Positions 1-4,510 of a DNA stretch of 5,322 bases are shown piece after piece; the first letter of the stretch is position 1; every line of letters starts with the position of its first letter. The DNA comes from Spongiicolonus versatilis (GTDB taxonomy: Bacteria > Pseudomonadota > Gammaproteobacteria > Arenicellales > Spongiicolonaceae). The stretch spans positions 1 to 5,322 of the forward strand of contig JAPYMU010000096.1 of assembly GCA_028286165.1 (NCBI GenBank), in the 5' to 3' direction. The translations under genes were made by a program, and so were the position numbers. The notes under the pieces were generated by a model, which was given only the letters and a program-made list of their open reading frames with translations, was not told the DNA's origin and ran no database searches.

Positions 1-492
1 TTCGCCGCCGTTGCCGCCGCCGGCGAAGGCGGCGGTGCGAGGGTCGAAAGTGACGGTACCGACGTCGAAGATGGTGACTCCGCCGTCATCTTTGTCTCCC
101 GCGGCGACCAGTCCGGTACGCACCGTCGTGAACTGAAGTTGTGGCGCGCCGCAGGCGTTGCGCCGGGCGGTGATTGGTACCGGGAAGCCGGCCAGGGCAT
201 GGGCAAAGTGCTGCTCATCGCCTCCGAGTTGGGCGCATATGTGCTGGTGGACCGCGGCACCTGGCTGGCCTACCGCGGCCGCGCCGCGCTCGCCGTGCTG
301 GCCGAGGGTGACGCCGCGCTGCGCAATGTATACAGTGTCATCACCGTCAACCCGCAAAAGAATCCGCACGTGAACAACAAAGGCGCGCGCAAACTTGTGG
401 ACTGGCTCACCTCCCGCGCCGGGCAGCGCGCCATCGGCGGCTTCCGCATTCAGGGTGAGGTTTTGTTTCACCCGCTGGTGCACCCGCGATGA
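1..492 (+). CDS. tupA: Tungstate ABC transporter substrate-binding protein TupA, 3' part (5' end outside window)
   Basis: This frame is open from base 1 to the TGA at 490-492 and gives 163 residues, the C-terminal half or more of a periplasmic oxyanion-binding protein. The sequence shows the TupA-type motifs in order: SRGDQSGTH (fragment residues 33-41), WYREAGQGMG (59-68), YVLVDRGTW (80-88) and VNPQKNPHVN (116-125), then a GQRAI...LFHP tail. In the TupA/WtpA-like family the SRGD-SGTH loop helps hold the tungstate or molybdate ion. Tungstate is the more likely ligand because the family's characterised members prefer it, but selectivity cannot be read from sequence. A glycine- and acid-rich stretch (about residues 8-27) sits just before FVSRGD, where I recall no such insert in relatives. 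The signal peptide and start codon lie upstream of the window. The stop overlaps the tupB start as ATGA. Confidence 0.93.
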   Translation, partial: FAAVAAAGEGGGARVESDGTDVEDGDSAVIFVSRGDQSGTHRRELKLWRAAGVAPGGDWYREAGQGMGKVLLIASELGAYVLVDRGTWLAYRGRAALAVLAEGDAALRNVYSVITVNPQKNPHVNNKGARKLVDWLTSRAGQRAIGGFRIQGEVLFHPLVHPR

Positions 493-1193
493 ACACTCTT
501 GGCGAGGCGACTCTGCATGCGTTTCAACTTTTGTTCACCGGCGATGCCGGGCTGTGGGAAATCGTCGCCATCTCATTCAGCGTATCGCTGCGCGCGGTGC
601 TGATTGCGACGCCGCCGGCTTTTGTGCTGGCGTTTGTTCTGGCCTACGGTTTTTTTCCCGGCCGCCGCGTTTTGATTTCGGTTTTTCATGCGCTGCTTGC
701 GCTGCCGGCGGTGGTGGTGGGGCTGCTGCTTTATATTTTATTGTCGCGCAGCGGGCCGCTTGGCGAGTGGAAGTTGCTGTTCACGCAATGGGCCATGGTG
801 GCCGGGCAAATCGCGCTGAGTTTTCCCATCCTGGTCGCCTTCGGCCACGCCGCCATCGCCGCCGGTGACCGCCGCGCCTGGGAAACCGCCTCCACCCTCG
901 GCGCCTCGCCGGCGCGCGCCATGCTGACGCTGATGTTTGAGGTCAGGTTCGGTTTGTTAGCCGCGCTGGTCGCCGCGTTCGGCCGGGTGGTGGCCGAGGT
1001 CGGCTGCTCCATGATGGTGGGCGGCAACATCCTGCACTTCACGCGCAACATTCCCACCGCCATCGCGCTGGAGACCAGCAAGGGATCTTTCGCCCAGGGC
1101 ATTGCCCTCGGCATGGTGCTGATGGCGCTGGCGCTGGGGCTGAACTTCGCCGTCGCCATGCTGCGCGGCGGGCGCGGGGGGGCGGTGGTGTGA
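489..1193 (+). CDS. tupB: Tungstate ABC transporter permease TupB
   Basis: This 234-residue inner-membrane permease forms the channel that takes tungstate (or molybdate) from TupA into the cytoplasm. Hydrophobic segments lie at about residues 22-52, 62-86, 100-124, 155-178 and 203-225, giving five to six membrane spans, as usual for this family of about 230 residues. The cytoplasmic EAA-type coupling loop is visible as WETASTLGASPARA (131-144) and contacts the ATPase; a typical SMMVGGNI segment follows (174-181). The ATG start is in an ATGA overlap with tupA. No clear Shine-Dalgarno is seen, so translation is probably coupled to tupA. The product is complete. The C-terminal tail GGRGGAVV is encoded by a very G-rich stretch that also places a purine-rich tract before the next start. 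Confidence 0.93.
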   Translation: MNTLGEATLHAFQLLFTGDAGLWEIVAISFSVSLRAVLIATPPAFVLAFVLAYGFFPGRRVLISVFHALLALPAVVVGLLLYILLSRSGPLGEWKLLFTQWAMVAGQIALSFPILVAFGHAAIAAGDRRAWETASTLGASPARAMLTLMFEVRFGLLAALVAAFGRVVAEVGCSMMVGGNILHFTRNIPTAIALETSKGSFAQGIALGMVLMALALGLNFAVAMLRGGRGGAVV

Positions 1194-1891
1194 ACGTTGC
1201 AAATAACGGCGCGCCGCTGGTCGCCTACCACGGCATTGCCTGGGGCGGCGGCGGCGACGTTGCAAACGGTGAACTTTTTCGCATCGCGCAATTGCAACTG
1301 CGGCGCGGCGAGGTGACGGTGCTGCGCGGCGCCAATGGCAGCGGCAAAACCACGCTGCTGAAAATTCTCGCCTTCCTGCTGCGGCCGCCGGGCATGCGCG
1401 CGGTGGTCGCCGGCCGCGCGCTGTCGTGGCGCCGCGCGCGTGCAAAGTTGCGCTCGCGGCTGGTGTATGTGCACCAGGAGCCGTATTTGTTTGACGCCAG
1501 CGTCACCGATAATGTGGCCTACGGTTTGCTGCGCGCCGGAGCGGCCGCCGAACCACGCGCTGCGCGCGTTGCCGGGTCGCTGGCGTGGGGCGGACTCGGC
1601 CGGCTGGCCGGGCGCAACGCCAAACAATTGTCCGGCGGTGAGCGCCAGCGGGTGGCGCTGGCCCGCGCGCACGCGCTGCAGCCGGAAATTATTCTGCTGG
1701 ATGAACCGGTGTCGGCCATGGATGCCGCAGCGCGTGCGCGCACCGTGCAACTCATCGGCCAGTTGCGCGCCGCCGGCACCGGGGTGGTGGTGGCGAGTCA
1801 TGAAAAATTGGACGGCGGTTTTGCGGTGGACAGGTTTTTGCACTTGCAAGACGGGCGCTTGTCGGTGTCGGACAGCGACCCGCTGGCGTGA
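1190..1891 (+). CDS. tupC: Tungstate ABC transporter ATP-binding protein TupC
   Basis: This is a 233-residue cytoplasmic ATPase that powers the TupB channel. All nucleotide-binding motifs are intact: Walker A GANGSGKTT (47-55), Q-loop glutamine 96 in VHQEP, ABC signature LSGGERQR (147-154), Walker B IILLDEP (167-173), D-loop SAMD (175-178) and H-loop histidine 204 in ASHE. It ends soon after the nucleotide-binding domain and lacks the C-terminal TOBE domain common in ModC. That fits the short TupC type. The GTG start at 1190 overlaps the tupB stop as GTGA and follows a G-run at about 1175-1182 that may act as a Shine-Dalgarno. The N terminus has a glycine-rich run (GGGG, 19-22) before the first strands. 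The tungstate assignment rests on its TupA and TupB neighbours. Confidence 0.92.
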   Translation: MNVANNGAPLVAYHGIAWGGGGDVANGELFRIAQLQLRRGEVTVLRGANGSGKTTLLKILAFLLRPPGMRAVVAGRALSWRRARAKLRSRLVYVHQEPYLFDASVTDNVAYGLLRAGAAAEPRAARVAGSLAWGGLGRLAGRNAKQLSGGERQRVALARAHALQPEIILLDEPVSAMDAAARARTVQLIGQLRAAGTGVVVASHEKLDGGFAVDRFLHLQDGRLSVSDSDPLA

Positions 1892-2490
1892 CCGTCACTG
1901 GCGTCATCCTCGCCGGCGGCGCCGGGCGGCGCATGGGCGGCGTCGACAAAGGCCTGGTGAATCTCGCCGGCAAACCGTTGGCGCGCCACGTGCTGGACGC
2001 GCTGGCGCCGCAGGTGGACGCGGTGCTGGTCAGCGCAAACCGCAACGCCGGTGAATACCGCAAACTGGGCTGCGCGGTGGTCGGCGACGGCGAGGGTGAA
2101 GGTGAGGGCGGTGAAGGCTACCGCGGGCCGCTGGCCGGCATGCTGGGCGGTATGAAAAAAGCGGCGACGCCGCTGGCGCTGTTTGTGCCGTGCGATGCGC
2201 CGTTTCTGCCGGCCGATTTGGCGGCGCGGTTGCGCGCGGCAGGTGACTGTGACATTGCGGTGGCGCATGACGGTGAACGTTTGCAGCCGGTGTTTTGCCT
2301 GCTGAGAACGGCGCTTGCGGATTCCCTTGCGCAATTTCTGGGCGGCGGCGGGCGGAAGATTGATTGTTGGTTTGACCGCCACAACGTGCGGCGGGTGGAT
2401 TTTTCCGATAATCCCGGCGGCTTTGCCAACATTAACTCGCCGGCTGAGTTGGCGCGCGCCGAAGAAAAGTTAAAATTTCACCGTGGCTGA
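1888..2490 (+). CDS. mobA: Molybdenum cofactor guanylyltransferase MobA
   Basis: MobA transfers GMP from GTP to molybdopterin cofactor, forming the MGD used by DMSO reductase-type molybdenum and tungsten enzymes. The 200-residue product has the nucleotide-binding motif LAGGAGRRMGGVDKG (8-22), RGPLAGMLGGM (79-89), the metal-binding PCDAPF (101-106), HDGERLQPVF (127-136) and a C-terminal VDFSDNPGGFANINSPAEL (170-188). These match the order and spacing of E. coli MobA as I recall it, apart from a GEGEGEGGEG run (68-77) before the PLAG motif. The GTG start at 1888 overlaps the tupC stop as GTGA. No good Shine-Dalgarno is seen, so translation is likely coupled. Lying directly after tupABC, it suggests that metal uptake and cofactor maturation are expressed together. 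All key motifs are present, so it is probably active. Confidence 0.95.
   Translation: MTVTGVILAGGAGRRMGGVDKGLVNLAGKPLARHVLDALAPQVDAVLVSANRNAGEYRKLGCAVVGDGEGEGEGGEGYRGPLAGMLGGMKKAATPLALFVPCDAPFLPADLAARLRAAGDCDIAVAHDGERLQPVFCLLRTALADSLAQFLGGGGRKIDCWFDRHNVRRVDFSDNPGGFANINSPAELARAEEKLKFHRG
2089..2118 (+). repeat. Gly-Glu codon microsatellite inside mobA
   Basis: Thirty bases made of imperfect GGN GAR units (ggcgag, ggtgaa, ggtgag, ggcggtgaaggc) encode MobA residues 68-77, GEGEGEGGEG. The run directly follows the conserved VVGD and precedes YRGPLAG. E. coli MobA has a short non-repetitive linker here. Unit size is about 6 bp, so changes in copy number would keep the frame. Confidence 0.75.
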
Positions 2491-3016
2491 AAAAACCAAA
2501 GCGAAAATTCTCGGCATCGCCGCATGGAGCGGCACCGGCAAGACCACGCTGCTGAAACAGGTGCTGCCGCTGTTGCGCGCCGGGGGGCTGCGCGTGGCGG
2601 TGATTAAGCACGCGCACCACAGTTTTGACATTGACAAGCCGGGCAAAGACAGTTACGAGTTGCGCAAAGCCGGCGCCGAGCGCGTGCTGCTGGCATCCAA
2701 ACACCGCCGCGCGCTGGTCACCGAACACTTGCACGGGCGTGAGCCAGCCCTGGCCGAGTTGCTGGCTGAGGCCGGCGCTGGCGACGTGGATTTAATTTTA
2801 GTGGAGGGCTTCAAGCGCGCGCCGATTCCGAAAATTGCACTTTACCGCGCCGCCACCGGCAAAAAATTGCCGAGCCAAAGTGACCCCGACATCATCGCCA
2901 TCGCCGCAGCCGGCCCGCCGCCGCCATCGCCAACGGGCCTGCCGCTGCTGGATTTGAATAATCCGCAACAGGTGGCGGAGTTTATTTTTGCGTGGGCCGG
3001 GGGGCCGGGAAAATAG
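2483..3016 (+). CDS. mobB: Molybdopterin-guanine dinucleotide biosynthesis GTP-binding protein MobB
   Basis: This is a 177-residue P-loop protein. MobB binds GTP and supports MobA in making MGD, although it is not strictly essential in E. coli. The sequence shows the MobB P-loop AAWSGTGKTT (13-22), with alanine in place of the usual first glycine as in E. coli MobB, then VIKHAHHSFDID (40-51), DKPGKDSYELRKAGA (51-65) and LILVEGFK (104-111). The C-terminal LLDLNNPQQVAEFIFAW (155-171) also fits the family. The GTG start at 2483 lies inside the mobA 3' end (8-base overlap) after a purine-rich GAAGAAAAG at 2461-2469. A proline run, GPPPPSP, occurs at 144-150. It is the last gene of the operon, and no strong terminator directly follows its TAG. 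Confidence 0.95.
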   Translation: MAEKTKAKILGIAAWSGTGKTTLLKQVLPLLRAGGLRVAVIKHAHHSFDIDKPGKDSYELRKAGAERVLLASKHRRALVTEHLHGREPALAELLAEAGAGDVDLILVEGFKRAPIPKIALYRAATGKKLPSQSDPDIIAIAAAGPPPPSPTGLPLLDLNNPQQVAEFIFAWAGGPGK

Positions 3017-3035
3017 GGCGAATGCCGTTGTTTTT

Positions 3036-3068
3036 TTGTGCGCCATAGTTTACCCAACCCGCGCACAA
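3036..3068. promoter_or_regulatory. Inverted repeat TTGTGCGC-N17-GCGCACAA (possible operator)
   Basis: Two perfect 8-bp arms (3036-3043 and 3061-3068) are separated by 17 bases, 20 bases after the mobB stop. The arms have the spacing of a two-half-site operator. The right arm ends just before the proposed -10 and the spacer covers the proposed -35 of the promoter at 3049-3077. A seven-T run lies before the left arm and not after the right arm, so this is not a standard + strand terminator. A long-loop hairpin in the mobB 3' UTR is the alternative. Confidence 0.4.
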
Positions 3069-3077
3069 GCGTATCTT
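3049..3077 (+). promoter_or_regulatory. Candidate sigma70-type promoter before the 10-codon ORF
   Basis: TTTACC (3049-3054) and TATCTT (3072-3077) are 17 bases apart and each match 4 of 6 consensus bases. Transcription would start near 3084, about 10 bases before the GGAGG Shine-Dalgarno. The match is moderate, but position, spacing, dyad and Shine-Dalgarno agree with each other. Confidence 0.35.
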
Positions 3078-3104
3078 TTCTGCAAACTCATGCGGAGGCA
3101 ACCC

Positions 3105-3137
3105 ATGAAAACCACCCAAACAATTCGATATTTGTGA
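3105..3137 (+). other. 10-codon ORF with strong Shine-Dalgarno; truncated gene start or leader peptide
   Basis: GGAGG at 3094-3098 lies 6 bases before the ATG at 3105, the best ribosome binding site in the window. It drives only MKTTQTIRYL before TGA at 3135-3137. A hairpin with a T-rich tail begins at the stop codon. Two readings fit. One is the surviving 5' end of a gene cut off by an insertion, since MKTTQTIRYL resembles the charged start of a signal peptide. The other is a leader peptide with an attenuator. No co-directional gene follows for more than 700 bases, which favours the first. The peptide has no run of one amino acid typical of attenuators. Confidence 0.4.
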
Positions 3138-3160
3138 GGCCTGCCCGGGCCTTTTGTTTT
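3137..3160 (+). terminator. Candidate Rho-independent terminator
   Basis: AGGCC (3137-3141) pairs with GGCCT (3148-3152) around a six-base loop, followed by TTTTGTTTT. The 5-bp stem is short but GC-rich, and the T-rich tail is on the + strand. It would stop transcripts from mobB or from the short ORF at 3105 before they enter the convergent small genes. The stop of the 75-aa reverse-strand ORF lies 6 bases beyond it. Confidence 0.5.
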
Positions 3161-3165
3161 GTCGC

Positions 3166-3393
3166 TCACCATGTTATTGAGTCAATGACTTTCTTCGGTA
3201 TGATGCGACCGGCGAAAGCGCTGCGCACGGTTGATATTCTAATGCGGTTTCCGCCCACGACCCAGTCGCCATCGCCCGCCTTCATAAGCGCCTCGTTTGA
3301 CAACAGGTTTGTCGGGTCGGACCATTTGAGGAAGCGATGCACTTCCTCCTCGGTGACGGGCCCGGTTGGGCGTTTTTTCTTTTTCTTTGGCAT
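3166..3393 (-). CDS. Hypothetical protein, 75 aa, lysine-rich N terminus
   Basis: I do not recognise this protein. It is a complete small ORF (ATG at 3393-3391, TGA at 3168-3166) starting 9 bases after the stop of the 64-aa ORF on the same strand. The N terminus is very basic (PKKKKKRP, residues 2-9). A predicted helical stretch follows (TEEEVHRFLKW, 14-24), then DGDWVVGGNRIRI (41-53) and a basic segment ending IIPKKVIDSITW. There is no membrane segment or signal peptide, so it is probably cytoplasmic and could bind nucleic acid, which is only a charge-based guess. No Shine-Dalgarno precedes the ATG, so it may depend on translation of the upstream ORF. Base composition is less GC-rich than the tup-mob operon. 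Confidence 0.55.
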   Translation of the reverse strand: MPKKKKKRPTGPVTEEEVHRFLKWSDPTNLLSNEALMKAGDGDWVVGGNRIRISTVRSAFAGRIIPKKVIDSITW

Positions 3394-3402
3394 TGTGTTT
3401 GT

Positions 3403-3597
3403 TTAGATTAACACGGATGGGCCGTCGTGGCCGGTTTGGAACGGCGCGAGCTCCTTTTTGGTCAAGGGTGTGCCACGGCGCACTGCCTTTCTGACGAGCC
3501 TGAAGTATTCAAGAATCATCTCGTCCGACCTGTTGACATAGTTGGCGTCGGGTTCGTCGCCAAACATTTCTGCGTATTTTGCGAGAAAGTTATCCAT
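3403..3597 (-). CDS. Hypothetical protein, 64 aa
   Basis: I do not recognise this small protein. The start chosen is the ATG at 3597-3595, overlapping the stop of the upstream 65-aa ORF (ATGGATAA) and preceded by GAAAGG at 3605-3600. A longer frame extends to about 3666, but that part overlaps the upstream gene and is its shadow. Residues 1-15 (MDNFLAKYAEMFGDE) and 24-41 (SDEMILEYFRLVRKAVRR) look like amphipathic helices, followed by GTPLTKKELAPF (42-53) and a short tail. There are no cysteines and no membrane segment. The tight overlap and shared strand suggest co-expression with the 65- and 75-aa ORFs. Function is unknown. Confidence 0.6.
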   Translation of the reverse strand: MDNFLAKYAEMFGDEPDANYVNRSDEMILEYFRLVRKAVRRGTPLTKKELAPFQTGHDGPSVLI

Positions 3598-3787
3598 TGC
3601 CTTTCTCACGCGCAATCTCACGGCGACGGGCGGCCCAACGCTTGCGCTGTTCCTCCGCCATCTCAAGCAAATCGGGCTCGCCCGACAACTCGGCCATCAT
3701 CTGCAGGTCGCTGACTTCGCCGTCGGGCCCGACCATGACGAACTCGCCTCGCGCGAGTTTGCGGCGTTTTTTATTTGTGTCAGCCAT
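3590..3787 (-). CDS. Hypothetical protein, 65 aa, charged C-terminal helix
   Basis: I do not recognise this protein. It is the first complete ORF of the reverse-strand cluster. I chose the ATG at 3787-3785 (MADTNKKRRKL). An in-frame ATG at 3805 would add six residues (MGYIYV), but that stretch is occupied by a good -10 box, TATATT. The product has a basic start, a short GEFVMVGPDGEVSD segment (14-27) and a strongly charged helix from about 28 to 62 (DLQMMAELSGEP, then EEQRKRWAARRREIAREK). The helix could form a coiled coil. No transmembrane or signal segment is visible. The stop overlaps the next ORF by 8 bases. It may be a small regulatory or phage-type protein, but nothing in it is diagnostic. 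Confidence 0.55.
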   Translation of the reverse strand: MADTNKKRRKLARGEFVMVGPDGEVSDLQMMAELSGEPDLLEMAEEQRKRWAARRREIAREKGNG

Positions 3788-3793
3788 CACATA

Positions 3794-3823
3794 AATATAC
3801 CCCATTTTGGCGTGTTAATGCAA
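3794..3823 (-). promoter_or_regulatory. Candidate promoter for the reverse-strand small-gene cluster, possibly leaderless
   Basis: On the reverse strand, TTGCAT (3823-3818) and TATATT (3799-3794) are separated by 18 bases. The -10 matches 5 of 6 consensus bases and the -35 about 3 of 6. Six bases after the -10 comes the A of the ATG at 3787, so transcription could begin on or next to the start codon and give a leaderless mRNA. No Shine-Dalgarno is seen at normal distance, which agrees. Confidence 0.4.
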
Positions 3824-3837
3824 TGGCGCGTGAGAAT

Positions 3838-3905
3838 TTATTTCTTCTTCGCGCGGTTGGCGTAATCGTAGAACTTCTTCATTGCGGCCTTATCGTTGAG
3901 GCGCA
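3838..3905 (-). pseudogene. C-terminal remnant of an unknown reverse-strand gene
   Basis: A reverse-strand frame ends in TAA at 3840-3838 and encodes LRLNDKAAMKKFYDYA followed by NRAKKK. The tail looks like a real lysine-rich protein end. Its codons are clean, and nothing on the + strand explains the segment. Further upstream on that strand the same frame runs into DNA that codes for DUF2141 on the + strand, so the 5' part of this gene appears to be lost near 3905. The family is unknown. An ATG inside it would give only a 14-residue peptide. The upstream boundary is approximate. Confidence 0.35.
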
Positions 3906-4169
3906 ATTGCGGAAAACTTCCCCGACGGCGAGGGCGTCGGCAAGAGAATGCCGGTGGCCGGCCGTCGGTCGCTGCAGTTCAAGTTCACCGGCGTCGCGGC
4001 CGGGCGTTATGCGTTCAGCGTGTTTCAGGATGTGGACGAATACGGCGACTTGAACACCAATTTGTTGACCATGCCCACCGAACCGTACGGATTTTCCAAC
4101 AACGCGCGCGGCGCATTCGGCCCAGCCAAGTTCAAAGACGCGGCGATTTGGGCAGCAATTATACCATGA
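3900..4169 (+). pseudogene. DUF2141 family protein, truncated at both ends
   Basis: The + frame from about 3900 to TGA at 4167-4169 reads AENFPDGEGVGKRMPVAG, then FKFTGVAAGRYAFSVFQD, then LNTNLLTMPTEPYGFSNN and ARGAFGPAKFKDAA. This is the core of DUF2141, a family of small exported beta-sandwich proteins with unknown role, recognisable by G-YA--VFQD, D-N and EPYGFSNN-RG-FGP. The family normally starts with a signal peptide and a first strand pair. Here an in-frame TGA at 3897-3899 ends the homology and no start codon or signal peptide remains. The C-terminal strand after FKDAA is also missing: the frame continues only as IWAAIIP and stops where TPR-gene sequence begins. The first in-frame ATG (3948) is inside the domain. 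I consider it non-functional. Confidence 0.75.
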
Positions 4170-4507
4170 TGGGACGCGACGCGCCGGCCGTGGCCGACAA
4201 GGTGCGCTACACCAACCGCGGCATTCGCCACCTGGACCGCGCGCTGGAAATCGCCCCGCAGGATTTCACCGTGCGCTTGGTACGCGCCAATGTGAACGCC
4301 GCTTTGCCGCAAATGTTTGGGCGCGGCGACCAGGCGACCGAGGACATGCTGGCGCTCGACCGCATGTTTCGCGGCGCCGAGGCCTCACCGGCGCGGGCCG
4401 GCATGATGCTTGGCATTTATGAAGCCCTGCAGGCCCGCGCGCCCGGCCGGGGCCCGTGGGCCGAGCGTTTGCAGGAGGCGCGCGCCATGGCCGGCCGGGA
4501 AGAATAA
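4148..4507 (+). pseudogene. TPR-type protein, 5'-truncated
   Basis: In the frame after the DUF2141 break, LGSNYTMMGRDA begins a protein that runs to TAA at 4505-4507. It includes KVRYTNRGIRHLDRALEIAP, FTVRLVRANVNAALP, MFGRGDQATEDMLALDRMF and a basic tail. The RGIRHLDRALEIAPQDFTVRLVRA stretch resembles a tetratricopeptide repeat, and I recall similar proteins (about 200 residues, often lipoproteins) beside LolD/MacB-type ABC ATPases. The N-terminal half is missing. The frame upstream of 4148 is only a shadow of DUF2141. An ATG at 4166 overlaps the DUF2141 stop as ATGA and could allow a 113-residue product (MMGRDAPAV...), so some translation is possible. Its stop lies 3 bases before the next ATG, suggesting a former operon. 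Confidence 0.6.
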
Positions 4508-4510
4508 GCG

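Noticed and set aside
731..1849. 372-codon reverse-strand open frame
   Set aside because: It lies antisense to tupB and tupC, whose motifs are complete. Its translation is low-complexity (R, H, A and Q rich) with no recognisable domain, typical of antisense frames in GC-rich DNA.
3017..3165. Molybdenum-cofactor riboswitch or other structured RNA after mobB
   Set aside because: Only a simple dyad and one short hairpin are visible. No Moco riboswitch core is apparent and no Mo-related gene follows.
3038..3406. 122-codon + strand frame across the intergenic stretch and the 75-aa reverse ORF
   Set aside because: It crosses the candidate terminator, has no domain and ends in an F-run that is simply the antisense of the lysine run in the reverse-strand protein.
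3598..3666. Longer start of the 64-aa reverse ORF (87 codons)
   Set aside because: The extra part overlaps the 65-aa ORF, whereas the ATG at 3597 has a Shine-Dalgarno and a typical coupling overlap.
3896..4147. N-terminal extension of the TPR-type frame
   Set aside because: The translation (MRRNCGKLPRRRGRR and onward) is the out-of-frame shadow of the DUF2141 remnant; real homology starts only at LGSNYTMM.
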